A stretch of 64,000 nt of DNA. Source: Streptococcus moroccensis (GTDB lineage Bacteria; Bacillota; Bacilli; Lactobacillales; Streptococcaceae). This document shows positions 1 to 9,580 of this stretch, in pieces. The translations under genes were made by a program, and so were the position numbers. Numbering within the stretch: position 1 is the stretch's first letter; each line of letters starts with the position of its first letter. Below the pieces are notes generated by a model, which was not told the DNA's origin, did no database searches, and saw nothing but the letters and a program-made list of their open reading frames with translations. The stretch is from contig NZ_JAUSTM010000007.1 of NCBI RefSeq assembly GCF_030812835.1, positions 36,816 to 100,815 on the forward strand, given 5' to 3'.

Positions 1-239
1 ATGTCGAGCTGGGGAGCAGCGAGTCCGACACCTCCGCGCAGGCCTAGTTTTTCAGCCATGACAGGATCCTGCGAATTCTTGAGGAACTGCATCATCTTCT
101 CGCCGAGGATGATGTCCTGGTCTGAGAGGGGCAAGGCCACCTCGTCAGCTACCTGACGTAAGGTCGGGTTGCCTTCCCGAATAATATCGTTCATATCGAT
201 GAGATGGCTCGCACGGGTTAATTTTTCAATAACAGTCAT
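1..239 (-). CDS. def: Peptide deformylase, N-terminal part (cut by window edge)
   Basis: Removes the formyl group from the N-terminal methionine of new proteins at the ribosome. About 79 codons are present, starting at the ATG complementary to 237-239 (MTVIEKL...). The last part contains deformylase motif 1, GGVGLAAPQ, which lines the active site. The Cys and HExxH metal motifs lie beyond the window. The insert between the start and motif 1 is long, as in the type 2 deformylases of Gram-positive bacteria. It is transcribed away from the MFS-led operon. Confidence 0.93.
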   Translation of the reverse strand, partial: MTVIEKLTRASHLIDMNDIIREGNPTLRQVADEVALPLSDQDIILGEKMMQFLKNSQDPVMAEKLGLRGGVGLAAPQLD

Positions 240-512
240 GATGTCTCCGTTTCTCTGTAAACTATAACTGTGAATCCTCAAAAAAACTGTCTAGGATGAG
301 GGAACAGTCCTCTAGGTATCCTCCCTTTAAGAACATGAATCCTATGATAAAGGTGAAGTTAAAGCTCGACAGTCTTTTTTCAAGGGGTTAAGTAATAGTC
401 TTACTATACCACAAAAACGTTTAGAATAAAAGATTTTCAATTAAGGGGACTTTGTGTTTTAAGGGGATTTCCTGTATAATAAATCAAAACACGATTTCAA
501 GTAAGAGAGAGA
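240..512. other. Divergent intergenic region def / lipid operon
   Basis: This 273-bp stretch holds no convincing gene. It separates def (minus) from the eight-gene operon (plus) and must carry both promoters. The plus promoter is listed separately. Positions 281-335 could fold into a GGATGAGG/CCTCTAGG-type hairpin on the def side, but I cannot assign it to a known leader class. Confidence 0.5.
452..480 (+). promoter_or_regulatory. Promoter of the lipid operon
   Basis: A perfect -10 box TATAAT lies at 475-480, with TG directly before it. A TTGTGT -35 box lies at 452-457, 17 bp upstream. It is the only strong promoter I see before the eight genes at 525-10640. Confidence 0.65.
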
Positions 513-524
513 TTGGACAAGCTT

Positions 525-1691
525 ATGCAACGCTTTTTAGAAAAAATGAGTATTCTTTCATTGTCATTTATGTTGGTGTCGACCTTTGCAGTCTCTCCAG
601 CCCTGCCAGCCATGCTAGACCATTTTGCACAAGATGGTTATTCAGAGCAGCAGGTCGGTTTTTTGATTACAGTGACGTCCTTTGCTATTATGACTAGCCT
701 TGTTCTAAACCCTGTTTTGACCAGATGGGTATCCGAGCGGGCCATGATTTCTATCGGGCTACTGTTGGTAGCGCTAGGAGGATCGGTGCCCTTATTAAGC
801 CAGGTTTATGCCATCTTATTTATTGGGCGTCTCTTTCTTGGTTTTGGACTAGGGATGATCAATGCACGAGCAATCAATATGGTCAGCACTCATTTTAAGG
901 GGAAGGAACGGCTCCAGATGATGGGGCTTAGAGGTTCTACAGAGGTATTGGGGTCAGCTATCTTGACTGCTATCGTCGGTGCTTTATTGGGCTTTGGGTG
1001 GCCTATAGCCTTTTCCATCTATCTCTTAGCCCTTGTGGTTCTCTTTCTCTACCTGCGCTTTGTTCCTGCAGAAGCAGACAAAGCAGAGGAAGCTTTGGAT
1101 GGTCCTAAGGCCAAACTCAGTCAAAGGGATTGGCTAAGAGCCCTTGGGTTAGCGGTGGTTGCCTTTTTTGTCATCAATGTCAATTCGGCTCTGACCCTGC
1201 GAATCCCTGTTATGGTACAGGAGTCTGGGATTGCTACACCTCAGCAGGCTAGTCTTATTCTTAGTGCCATGATGCTGATGGGTATTCTAGCTGGTATGGC
1301 CTTTAGCCATCTCTTAGGTCACCTAAAAAATGCCTTGCTTCCTGTCTCAGTGCTAATCTTTTCACTCTGTATTCTCTTGGTGACCCAGCCGATGAACCTT
1401 CTTGTCCTTTACATCGGTGCGATGGTGACAGGCTTCTTTTATAGCCTAGTCCTAACGTTAGTCTTTAATATGGCTTCAGAACAAACGCCTCAAGCCTTGC
1501 TTAACGCGGTGATGACCATCATTTTAGTGGGTTGCAATACTGGAGGGGCAACCTCCTCCTTATTACCCCCTCTTCTCGAAAAACTACCAACATTTGGAGC
1601 AGGAGCCTATGGCATTTATGCTCTTGCTGGTCTGGTATTAAGCATCATATTGTTTTGGAAAATGCGCCAAAATAGTGTTAACGAAAGCTAA
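525..1691 (+). CDS. MFS transporter
   Basis: A twelve-helix major facilitator of about 388 residues with repeated hydrophobic segments. The loop after helix 2 (LNPVLTRWVSERAM) and FIGRLFLGFGLG in helix 4 look like MFS motifs. The best start is the ATG at 525, preceded by a GGAC at 515-518. A TTG at 513 would add MDKL. It is the first gene of the operon, and the next gene begins 103 bp later. As the companion of seven enzymes that look like lipid biosynthesis, it may move a lipid or lipid precursor across the membrane, but sequence alone does not show its substrate. Multidrug or sugar export are alternatives. Confidence 0.8.
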   Translation: MQRFLEKMSILSLSFMLVSTFAVSPALPAMLDHFAQDGYSEQQVGFLITVTSFAIMTSLVLNPVLTRWVSERAMISIGLLLVALGGSVPLLSQVYAILFIGRLFLGFGLGMINARAINMVSTHFKGKERLQMMGLRGSTEVLGSAILTAIVGALLGFGWPIAFSIYLLALVVLFLYLRFVPAEADKAEEALDGPKAKLSQRDWLRALGLAVVAFFVINVNSALTLRIPVMVQESGIATPQQASLILSAMMLMGILAGMAFSHLLGHLKNALLPVSVLIFSLCILLVTQPMNLLVLYIGAMVTGFFYSLVLTLVFNMASEQTPQALLNAVMTIILVGCNTGGATSSLLPPLLEKLPTFGAGAYGIYALAGLVLSIILFWKMRQNSVNES

Positions 1692-1794
1692 TAAGGGATC
1701 TGGTTAAGACTCTTCTGCCATTTCAGCAAAGAAGCAATCATCAGAAGAGAGGACGGGAATAGTGGTTAACCTGGGACTCTCAAAAAGGAGAATC

Positions 1795-2385
1795 ATGCTT
1801 GTAATCCGAATGTATGCGACGCTGTTTCCAGTTATTTTAGCTGGTATGGCCAATATGGCTTTTTGTCGTAGTGAAATAGCTAAAACCTGGTATCGACCGA
1901 TTGACCGTGGGAAGATCCTTTCGGATGGGAAACGGCTTTTTGGGGACCATAAAACCTGGAAGGGTTTTGTTGGCATGATTGGGTTTGGCTACTTCTTTCA
2001 GGTTTTCTGGGGTGGCCTGGGCCATGTCATACCTGCCCTGAGTCGGCTCAACATGGTTTATGAAACCCAACCAAATACGTTCTGGTTTAATAGTCTGTTT
2101 GGCGCTGGTCTAGGCTTCGCCTATGTTTTATGCGAGTTGCCAAATAGCTGGCTAAAGAGACGGTTTGATATTATCCCTGGACAGTTAGCCCATCCTAAAA
2201 ACCAACGACTCTTTTTCTTCCTTCTCGATCAAATCGATTCCCTCATTGGATGTGTAGCTGTTTTAGCACTGGTTTATCCTATGTCTATTTGGCTTTATCT
2301 AGGCTTTATTGCCCTAGGTGCCTTAACACATGTCGGCGTGAATCAGCTCTTGTTTCTCTTGAAACTCAGAAAGACCCAATTTTAA
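1795..2385 (+). CDS. CarS-like (CDP-archaeol synthase family) CTP:lipid cytidylyltransferase
   Basis: A membrane protein of 196 residues resembling the CarS/DUF46 branch of CDP-lipid synthases, which make CDP-activated lipid from CTP and a phospholipid acid. It shows D44-G-K-R-L-F-G-D51-H-K-T-W-K-G, matching the GDxKTxxG signature, then E114-LPNSWLKRR, and D145-Q-I-D148 near the end of the catalytic half. It has about five or six membrane segments. The ATG at 1795 has AAGGAG 7 bases upstream; a GTG at 1762 is less likely. The stop is followed directly by the next ATG (2386), so translation is coupled. Canonical cdsA is normally elsewhere in a streptococcal genome, so this would serve a second lipid. 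The family call is strong; the substrate is inferred. Confidence 0.75.
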   Translation: MLVIRMYATLFPVILAGMANMAFCRSEIAKTWYRPIDRGKILSDGKRLFGDHKTWKGFVGMIGFGYFFQVFWGGLGHVIPALSRLNMVYETQPNTFWFNSLFGAGLGFAYVLCELPNSWLKRRFDIIPGQLAHPKNQRLFFFLLDQIDSLIGCVAVLALVYPMSIWLYLGFIALGALTHVGVNQLLFLLKLRKTQF

Positions 2386-4761
2386 ATGGAAAACTTAATC
2401 ACTGAAAATACGCCTCAGCCTTCTTTTGGTGGGAAGGCTAATGGTCTCATAAGCATACAAGGACTTGGCTATGCTGTTCCAGAGGCCTTGCTCTTTCCAG
2501 AAGAGGAGCTAACGGCTCTCTGGCAACCGATTGTGCTATCTCGTTTTCCACGAGACAGTTGGGGACGGCTAAGGCCTAAGGAGGTTCTTACTTGTCTAGA
2601 GGACTTACCTATTCCGCAATCCCTTTCTCAAGCCTGGGCCAGCTGGCATAAAGCTGATCGGACCTATATTGTCCGCTCCAGTGCTTTACATGAAGATGGG
2701 CAAGAGCATTCCTTTGCGGGCCAATACGATTCCTTTGGAGGCTGTGAGAATTTGGAGACCGTGTGGTCAGCCATCAAACAGTGTATCGCGTCTCTTTTTC
2801 AAGACCAGGTCCAGGCTTATTGGGAGCGATTGGGGATGGCTAAAGCTTATCAGTTAGCACTCCTTATCCAAGAAGAACTTCATCCCGATTTCTCAGGAGT
2901 TTGCTTTACAACAGCTCCAGAAGGACAATCAGATACCAGGATGTTGATTGAAGTCGTCGAGGGAAATGGTTCAAGTCTCGTTGATGGTTACCAACGACCA
3001 GAATTTCTCACCTTGGACTGGTTTTTTCCAAAATTTGAATCTAGCGTCTTAACCATTAGCCAGCAGCAACAACTTCATACGATGGGTATAGAGGTTATGG
3101 CTAACTTTGGTCATCCAATGGATATTGAGTTTGCCTTTGTGGGGGAATGCCTTTACCTCCTTCAAGCTCGACCAATCACCGAACTCCCCTTAATCGTTGC
3201 TAGCGGAAGCTGGACAACAACTAACTTCAGAGATGGCGGTGTGTCGGCGTCATCCAGTCCCCCACTCATGCGTTGGCTATACCAGCGGGTTTGGCAAGCA
3301 AGTCTTTCTCAGTTTATGATTGAGGCTGGGTTATTTAAGCCATTCGAAATAGGGTCGCTATCTATAGTCCGTTTTTCAAGGCTTTATTGGAACTTAGGTC
3401 AAGTCAAAAAAGCTATGGCTAAAATCCCAGGTTATGTGGAAGCAGACTTTGATGATGAGCTAGGAGTTGCCAAGTATTATGAAGGCATGGGAGAAGTAAC
3501 ACCATGGCGAGTAAAACAGGCGTTTCATCTGGCTGGAATTGCGTGGCGCATTCGACAAATGAATCGCCACCATCAGACAACCATCGAAAAGGTCTTTGAG
3601 GACGCGCAGAGCCATTTAGAGCAACTGGTCCAAGAACTCTCTCACATGACCAGTTATCAACCAACGGCTGATTTGGAAAAATGGTGGCTCCAGCTGACGC
3701 AGGACATCCATAGTCAGTACGAAGGCTTATACTTTAGACAAGTCTTTTTAAACACGGTCCTATTAGCCATGAAAAAGACAGCACTCTTAAAAAAGGTATC
3801 GCTAGAAGATTTCTTCATTCTGATTGAAGACCTAGGTCAGTTATCCCATACAGATCCTCTACGTGCCATCGCTAACGCTGTGCAAGCTGATGATTCTGAA
3901 AAAGCGTTCTTAGACTTCAAAGAGCGTTTTGGCTATCACTCCAGTCGTGAGCTTGATCTCTTGACCCCTAGCTACGAGGAGGATATGACACCTATCAGGG
4001 AGCAGGTCGCCTACTTATCCCAAAACCGAGAGGCCTTTGAAAGTTTTCAAAAACGTCTAGCCCCTAAGGTTAATAGAGACGAGGACTTAGAGGCTATTTA
4101 TAGCAAATTGTCGACAGGTCAGACCAAGCGTGTGAAGGCCATCGTCCAGGAATTACGGGACTTGCTCTGGTGGCGAGAAGCATTAAAAGATGTTTCCACC
4201 AAAACCTATCACCTCATCCGGAAAGGGACATTGGCCTTGGGCGAGCATTATGTCAAGCAAGGTCTGCTCGAACAAGCAGAAGACTTATTCTTTTTAACCC
4301 CCGAGGATTTGGTCGATCCGTCGACCTGGCAGGAGCGCATCAGAAATGAGAAGACCTATTACAAGGCTTATCAACAGTTTAGGGCGCCCAATGATTTACG
4401 GGCGGACCAAGTGCGAGCTATAGTTGGACAGACAGCCTTGAAAGGTCGTGGCGCTAATCACGGCATTGCCACAGCGCGTGTGAGAGTCTTAAAAGATTTG
4501 TCTGACATATCCCTTATCCAATCAGGTGAAATCCTAGTGACTCCGTATACAGATACAGGATGGTCCTACGCTTTTGGGCAGATAGCTGGCTTGGTCACAG
4601 AGTATGGCGGTGTTTTATCTCATGCTTCCATAGTGGCGAGAGAATGTGGGATTCCAGCAATCGTTTGTGCGGTGGACGCCACCAAGCATTTGAAAACAGG
4701 CATGCGAGTAACGATAAATGGGACAAGTGGTGAGATTATGATTATAGAGGAGGAAGTGTAG
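2386..4761 (+). CDS. PEP-synthase/rifampicin-phosphotransferase-like dikinase 1
   Basis: A protein of 791 residues with an N-terminal PPDK-type ATP-grasp domain (about 1-290, opening with GGKANGL; IVRSSALHEDG and LLQARPITELP), a helical middle domain (about 300-690), and a C-terminal swivelling PEP-utiliser domain (about 700-791). The catalytic His746 lies in GGVLSHASIVARE. This order (ATP domain, substrate domain, His domain) is that of rifampicin phosphotransferase, which moves the beta-phosphate of ATP to a substrate hydroxyl. PEP synthase has its C-terminal PEP-binding barrel instead, and none is present here. It is unlikely to make PEP. In this operon the likely acceptor is a lipid or polyol alcohol (inference). 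It starts right after the preceding stop and has a paralogue at 7136. Confidence 0.75.
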   Translation: MENLITENTPQPSFGGKANGLISIQGLGYAVPEALLFPEEELTALWQPIVLSRFPRDSWGRLRPKEVLTCLEDLPIPQSLSQAWASWHKADRTYIVRSSALHEDGQEHSFAGQYDSFGGCENLETVWSAIKQCIASLFQDQVQAYWERLGMAKAYQLALLIQEELHPDFSGVCFTTAPEGQSDTRMLIEVVEGNGSSLVDGYQRPEFLTLDWFFPKFESSVLTISQQQQLHTMGIEVMANFGHPMDIEFAFVGECLYLLQARPITELPLIVASGSWTTTNFRDGGVSASSSPPLMRWLYQRVWQASLSQFMIEAGLFKPFEIGSLSIVRFSRLYWNLGQVKKAMAKIPGYVEADFDDELGVAKYYEGMGEVTPWRVKQAFHLAGIAWRIRQMNRHHQTTIEKVFEDAQSHLEQLVQELSHMTSYQPTADLEKWWLQLTQDIHSQYEGLYFRQVFLNTVLLAMKKTALLKKVSLEDFFILIEDLGQLSHTDPLRAIANAVQADDSEKAFLDFKERFGYHSSRELDLLTPSYEEDMTPIREQVAYLSQNREAFESFQKRLAPKVNRDEDLEAIYSKLSTGQTKRVKAIVQELRDLLWWREALKDVSTKTYHLIRKGTLALGEHYVKQGLLEQAEDLFFLTPEDLVDPSTWQERIRNEKTYYKAYQQFRAPNDLRADQVRAIVGQTALKGRGANHGIATARVRVLKDLSDISLIQSGEILVTPYTDTGWSYAFGQIAGLVTEYGGVLSHASIVARECGIPAIVCAVDATKHLKTGMRVTINGTSGEIMIIEEEV

Positions 4762-5370
4762 ATGTGGCTAGGTGAGTATAATAAATCAGTTCTTTTAACC
4801 TACCTAGGTGTCGTCTTTGCCCTTTTGGCTATTGGTGCGGTCATCAATGACCAATTAGCCTTGGCGATGATGGCATTTGTGATCAGTGGGATTTGTGACT
4901 TGTTCGATGGGGTTGTCGCGCGTAGAATGACGAGAACAAAGGCGCAAGAGCAGTTCGGGGTTGAGATTGATTCCCTCTGTGATATGATCAACTTTGCAGC
5001 CTTACCGGCTATTTTGCTCATGACGCAGGTCCCAATTTCAGGGTTGAATGTTGTTTTGGCCGTCTTGTATAGCTTGGCTGCGGTCACACGGTTGGCGCAT
5101 TTTAACCGCTTAACAAAAGGAGAAGAAGGAAGCACCACCCATTTTGTTGGGGTTCCCGTAACTTATGGGGCCCTCGCATTTCCTCTGAGCTATTGGCTCT
5201 GTGAAATCTTTCTAAAGGGCTCTTCAGGCTATGTTTGGATGCTTTTAGGCCCCTTGATGAGTCTCTTATTTATTTGGAACCATCCAATTCCAAAACCCAA
5301 CAAAAAAGCCTATATCGTCTTTGTCGTATTGGCTTTAGTGACCTTACTTGGTCTCTCGTTAATGCTATGA
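4762..5370 (+). CDS. pssA: CDP-alcohol phosphatidyltransferase (phosphatidylserine-synthase-like)
   Basis: A membrane enzyme of 202 residues that swaps CMP of a CDP-lipid for an alcohol, probably serine. The family motif is clear: D46-L-F-D49-G50-x2-A53-R54, then G66-x3-D70-x3-D74. The gap between AR and G is 11 residues rather than the classic 8. About six to seven hydrophobic segments follow. Its stop overlaps the next start (ATGA at 5367), so the decarboxylase that follows is coupled to it, which supports serine as substrate. Most streptococci are not known to make phosphatidylethanolamine, so this pair is unusual. Confidence 0.82.
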   Translation: MWLGEYNKSVLLTYLGVVFALLAIGAVINDQLALAMMAFVISGICDLFDGVVARRMTRTKAQEQFGVEIDSLCDMINFAALPAILLMTQVPISGLNVVLAVLYSLAAVTRLAHFNRLTKGEEGSTTHFVGVPVTYGALAFPLSYWLCEIFLKGSSGYVWMLLGPLMSLLFIWNHPIPKPNKKAYIVFVVLALVTLLGLSLML

Positions 5371-6251
5371 CACAGATTTATCATAAGGAAAAAAGACAGC
5401 TCATTGACTTGCCGGATTACCAATCACAGCTGGTCGATAAGCTGTATAAAACAAAATGGGGAAGGTTTTTACAACCCATCGTCACTTGGCCTCCTTTTTC
5501 AGAACTGCTTCTGGTAAAAGAAAAACTTCCCAGCTCCCGTCGGAAAATCCAAACGTTTTGCGACACTTATCAGATTAACTTAGCTGAGTTTGAAACACGG
5601 GATTACCCTCACTTTGCAGCCTTCTTTACAAGAACTCCCCTCCTTAAAGCGCGTCCTCGTTGTTCAGAGGAGCAGGTGATGGCGGTTGCGGATGCGAAAT
5701 TGCGGGTACAATCTATCAGTGCAGGAGAGACTATCGTAGTCAAAGGTCAAATCTACCCTCTAGCAGAACTTTTGCAAGATCAGACTTTAGCTTCACTGTT
5801 TGAGGGTGGGTGGCTATGCCTATACCGCTTAGGGGTAGAGGATGTGCACCGTTACCTTTATGCGGAGACCGGTCCTGTTTTGGCTAGCAAAAGGATCCCA
5901 GGGAAACTCCACAGCATTCGCGACATGGTGCATCAAGAACTGCCTGTTTTTAAGGAAAATCGGAGAGCCTTTGAGGTGTACCAAACCTCTGTTGGTCAGG
6001 TGCTTCAGATGGAGGTTGGTGCGTTACTGGTTGGCGCGATTCATAATCCAGGACACTTGGAAGCTAGTAGAGGTCAAGAAAAAGGCTATTTTAGTCTAGG
6101 GGGCTCTAGCATTTTAGTGCTATATCAAAAAAATAAGGTATCCTTTGACCAGGAAATTTTAGAGTATTCAAAGCGTGGTATAGAGGTTCAAGTCAAAATG
6201 GGCCAAGCCATTGGTAGAAAAAAGGAGAACACAACATGTTATCAAGATTAG
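5367..6251 (+). CDS. psd: Phosphatidylserine decarboxylase-family protein
   Basis: A pyruvoyl-dependent decarboxylase of 294 residues that turns a phosphatidylserine-like lipid into its ethanolamine form. It should self-cleave at G246-S247 in SLGGSSILVL, where Ser247 would become the pyruvoyl group; this is the GS site of the family (LGST or GGST in others). The conserved core RLGVEDVHRY...GKLHSIR resembles the DYHRFH region. The N-terminal extension with KWGRFLQPIV matches family members of this size. The start is the ATG at 5367, overlapping the previous stop by 4 bases. An upstream start at 5235 would overlap the transferase widely and is rejected. The end overlaps the next gene by 16 bases. 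Confidence 0.85.
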   Translation: MTQIYHKEKRQLIDLPDYQSQLVDKLYKTKWGRFLQPIVTWPPFSELLLVKEKLPSSRRKIQTFCDTYQINLAEFETRDYPHFAAFFTRTPLLKARPRCSEEQVMAVADAKLRVQSISAGETIVVKGQIYPLAELLQDQTLASLFEGGWLCLYRLGVEDVHRYLYAETGPVLASKRIPGKLHSIRDMVHQELPVFKENRRAFEVYQTSVGQVLQMEVGALLVGAIHNPGHLEASRGQEKGYFSLGGSSILVLYQKNKVSFDQEILEYSKRGIEVQVKMGQAIGRKKENTTCYQD

Positions 6252-7135
6252 CCACCTATTACAAAGAAATGTACCCGATCATCCCTCGCTTTTTACTAGC
6301 GGTCATCATGTTTTTTGAAATTTACTTTGTCCTATTGCTCAATCAAGGTGTGCACACCTTTGACATTGGGATTCAAGAATTTGTCGGTATCTTCACCATT
6401 TTTGTCTTTCTAATGATTTTACGCATAGCGGATGACTTTAAGGATTATGAGACGGATCGCCGCTTATTTCCAGAGAGAGCCTTGCCATCAGGACGCGTGA
6501 AAAAATCTGACTTGGCTATTGCCTTGGGGGTGGTTGTGGCGATATCTGTTCTTTTGAACATCCTATTTATGAATAATATCGGCTGGTTTTTGTTTCTTTA
6601 TATCTATGGAACCCTCATGTCCTTTTGGTTTTTCCAAAAAGATAAGATTCAGAATTCACTCCCTATGGCGCTGGTCACCCACAATCCCGTCATGATGGTT
6701 CTCAATATTTATACCATTTCCTTCGTTTGTTACAAATACCAACTCCCTCTCCTGTCATGGACGACCGTTTTACTCGCCTTTACCATGTATTTTCCGAGTT
6801 TGATATGGGAAATTAGCCGTAAAATAAGAGCTCCCAAGGATGAAACAGCCTATGTCACCTATTCTAAACTGTTTGGCTACCAAAGAGTGACCCGTTTTGT
6901 TCAATTTCTTACCTTGCTTGATATTCTAACCAATATTGCCTTGCTATGGGGAATTTCAAAACTTGGTGTTCTTGTTTTAGTCGTCAACGTTTTATGGATG
7001 ACAATCCAATTTCAGCAGTATATCAAGGATCCAACTCGCTTTAGTATTAAAGAACGTGTGGAACGCTATACCTACATTACAGAAACAACCATGGTTGTCG
7101 CTGTCGCTCTCTACCTTTTGATTGGACGTTTTTAA
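6236..7135 (+). CDS. UbiA-family prenyltransferase
   Basis: An integral membrane protein of 299 residues with about nine helices. The first aspartate motif is D66-D67-F-K-D70-Y-E-T-D74, followed by FPERALPSGRV, which is typical of UbiA enzymes that join a polyprenyl diphosphate to an acceptor. The second Asp motif is less typical (KIRAPKDETAYVTYSKLFG near 195-215). The family includes quinone prenyltransferases, haem O synthase and the archaeal enzyme that prenylates geranylgeranylglyceryl phosphate. Beside a CarS-like gene, the last parallel is tempting, but glycerol-1-phosphate dehydrogenase and GGGP synthase are absent from this window. AAGGAG at 6222-6227 supports the ATG at 6236. Confidence 0.78.
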   Translation: MLSRLATYYKEMYPIIPRFLLAVIMFFEIYFVLLLNQGVHTFDIGIQEFVGIFTIFVFLMILRIADDFKDYETDRRLFPERALPSGRVKKSDLAIALGVVVAISVLLNILFMNNIGWFLFLYIYGTLMSFWFFQKDKIQNSLPMALVTHNPVMMVLNIYTISFVCYKYQLPLLSWTTVLLAFTMYFPSLIWEISRKIRAPKDETAYVTYSKLFGYQRVTRFVQFLTLLDILTNIALLWGISKLGVLVLVVNVLWMTIQFQQYIKDPTRFSIKERVERYTYITETTMVVAVALYLLIGRF

Positions 7136-9580
7136 ATGAAACCTATCTCTCCTATTACCGCTAAAAAAGCAGGAGCCAAAGCCTATCATTTAGACCGCTT
7201 GCGGGAAGCTGGTCTTCCTGTGCCACCCTTTGAGGTATACAGTTACGACCTCTTTGATCTACCAGAGAACCGTTCAACCCTAAAAAACTTTCAGGAAGCT
7301 TATACCAATGGCCTGTACACGATTGAAGGCTTGAGCCAAACCTTAAAGACATGGGCTCGGCAGCAATTTCCCTTGGAAGAGTTGTCCACCGTCAAGGAGA
7401 TGATAGAACCGTCAACAGCCCTGTTTTCTGTTCGGTCTTCAGCAACCATTGAGGATTCTGCGCAGTCTTCTTTTGCTGGACAATTTCACACATCCTTATA
7501 CCAGCACCCCTCTGACCTCCAAAGTGCCTTGTTAGAAACCTTATTATCCTTATATGAGGTTTCTGCTTTAGCCTATGCCTTTGAGCAGGGACTGCAGGTA
7601 GCTGATTTGGAAATGGTAGCCCTTGTTCAAGAGATGGCGGTTGGCCAGTTATCGGGCATTTATTTTACTGCCAATCCTCAAGGCTTAATTAGTGAGCATG
7701 TTATTGTTGTCGGAGAAGGCGATGGGAGTCAAGTCGTTGAAGATCGGATAGAGACGACAATGACAGTTTACCATCCCTTGGATGATTTATCATATACTCA
7801 GGGACTACCCCTTTTGAATGCTTCTCAATTGTCAAGTCTAAGAGGTGCAGCAAGGTCTTGTATCAGCCTATTTGGTCCTTATTTAGACATTGAGTTTACC
7901 TTTGTTGAAGATCATTTATACCTCTTGCAGGTGAGACCGATTACCACGCTTCCCGATGGCCAACCCCTCATACTAGATAATAGCAACATTGTTGAATCTT
8001 ATCCTGGGTTAAGCACTCCTTTAACCATTAGTTTTGTGAAGGAAGCCTATACCAGTATTTTTAGGAGCCTGGCAACTCGATTGTTAGGAGGTAATCAGGT
8101 AGCCCTTGAGGCCTATGAGCCAACCTTTCAGCAAATGGTGACTGCGGTTAATAGTCGGCTGTATTATCAAATATCCTCCTGGTATCAGCTCTTACAGATT
8201 CTGCCTTTTTCTAAACAGATTATCCCCATTTGGCAAGACATGCTAGGAATAGAGGATAAAACCTATAGCGCAATCCCAATAAAGCTTGGGTTTTGGCAAA
8301 GGGTAAAGACCAGTGGACAGATTATGAAGCAGTTCCTCTCGACACCCAAGCAAATGGCTGATTTGGAAAAAGATTTTGCTGAAATCGAGCGGTATTTTTG
8401 GCAACAGATAACTAAAGATCAGAGCCCTCAGGCCCTATACAACCTCTTTGAAGAACTCAAGACTCAAGTTTTAGACCATTGGGATATCACCCTAATCAAT
8501 GATCTTTACGCCTTTATTTATACAGGGCTTTTGAAAAAATACAGACCATCAGAGGATGTACAAGCCACAATAGCTGGTATTTCACAGATAGAAAGTATGA
8601 AACCGGCTCATGCCATGCAGGCATTAACAGCTCAATTCCAGCAATTACCTCGCTCGCAGCAAGACAGACTTTTGCAATTCACAAAAGAAGAATTACAGGA
8701 ATGGCTAGGGAGTACAGCTTCGTTAGCTCAGGAGATGGCGACCTTTATCCAGCTTTATGGGGACCGAGCTCCAGAAGAATTAAAAATGGAAACAGCGACT
8801 TTTCGCACCAATCCAGAACGCTTAGTGGCCCATCTGGCTCAACAACACAGCCAGGATGTCCAAAGTGCATTCCCTCAAACTCCTCCTCAAAAGGCAGGGT
8901 TTATTCAAGAGCAGGCTATCCAGGGGATTCGCAATAGAGAAAGTTCCCGTCTCAACCGCACCCGTATCTACGGAATGATGCGTGAAATTTTTCTAAATAT
9001 AGGAAAAGACCTTGTCCATAATGGGAAATTGGACCAGCTGGAAGACTGTTTTTACCTCACTTATCCGGAATTGTTTGACTTGGCACTGGGAAAAAGCCAA
9101 TCGATGACAGATATCATTGCCCAAAGGCGATTCAAATACCAGCAAGATGCTAAGCTTCCAACCTTTAGCCGCCTTGTTTATTTGGGGGAGGCTTTTGATC
9201 GCCAAGTCACAGAGAGTACCGAAACAGGCCAGACGTTTGCTCAAACACGATTCGTCCAGGGAATAGGGTGTGCTAAAGGAAAGGTTAAGGGACAGATCAA
9301 GGTCGTTAAAGATGTCACTCAGGTAGGTCCTTTATCAGATCACATTATTGTCACCCAGATGACCGATCCTGGTTGGGTTTACCTTTTATCCCAGTCCAAA
9401 GGTATTATAGCTGAAAAAGGTTCGCTTTTGTCTCACACTGCCATTATTTCAAGGGAACTCGGGATTCCATCCGTTGTGGGCGTTAAACATGCGACGGAAC
9501 TGTTTCAGGATGGTGATTGGGTTATCATGGATGGCTTAACTGGTCAAATTGAACGGCTAGAAGGAGACCAAGATGATTGA
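7136..9580 (+). CDS. PEP-synthase/rifampicin-phosphotransferase-like dikinase 2
   Basis: The second dikinase of the operon, 814 residues, with the same three-part layout as the one at 2386: ATP-grasp domain (about 1-280, LFSVRSSATIEDSAQSSFAGQ, LLQVRPITTLP), helical acceptor domain (about 290-710) and C-terminal His domain. Catalytic His767 lies in GSLLSHTAIISRELGIPSVVG. The C-terminal PEP-binding barrel of PEP synthase is absent. The two paralogues share the end domains but differ widely in the middle, as expected if they phosphorylate different acceptors. It begins at the base after the UbiA stop and overlaps the next gene by 8 bases. Confidence 0.75.
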   Translation: MKPISPITAKKAGAKAYHLDRLREAGLPVPPFEVYSYDLFDLPENRSTLKNFQEAYTNGLYTIEGLSQTLKTWARQQFPLEELSTVKEMIEPSTALFSVRSSATIEDSAQSSFAGQFHTSLYQHPSDLQSALLETLLSLYEVSALAYAFEQGLQVADLEMVALVQEMAVGQLSGIYFTANPQGLISEHVIVVGEGDGSQVVEDRIETTMTVYHPLDDLSYTQGLPLLNASQLSSLRGAARSCISLFGPYLDIEFTFVEDHLYLLQVRPITTLPDGQPLILDNSNIVESYPGLSTPLTISFVKEAYTSIFRSLATRLLGGNQVALEAYEPTFQQMVTAVNSRLYYQISSWYQLLQILPFSKQIIPIWQDMLGIEDKTYSAIPIKLGFWQRVKTSGQIMKQFLSTPKQMADLEKDFAEIERYFWQQITKDQSPQALYNLFEELKTQVLDHWDITLINDLYAFIYTGLLKKYRPSEDVQATIAGISQIESMKPAHAMQALTAQFQQLPRSQQDRLLQFTKEELQEWLGSTASLAQEMATFIQLYGDRAPEELKMETATFRTNPERLVAHLAQQHSQDVQSAFPQTPPQKAGFIQEQAIQGIRNRESSRLNRTRIYGMMREIFLNIGKDLVHNGKLDQLEDCFYLTYPELFDLALGKSQSMTDIIAQRRFKYQQDAKLPTFSRLVYLGEAFDRQVTESTETGQTFAQTRFVQGIGCAKGKVKGQIKVVKDVTQVGPLSDHIIVTQMTDPGWVYLLSQSKGIIAEKGSLLSHTAIISRELGIPSVVGVKHATELFQDGDWVIMDGLTGQIERLEGDQDD

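Noticed and set aside
2386..4761. PEP synthase (ppsA)
   Set aside because: The C-terminal PEP-binding barrel is absent and the His domain is at the end, as in rifampicin phosphotransferase.
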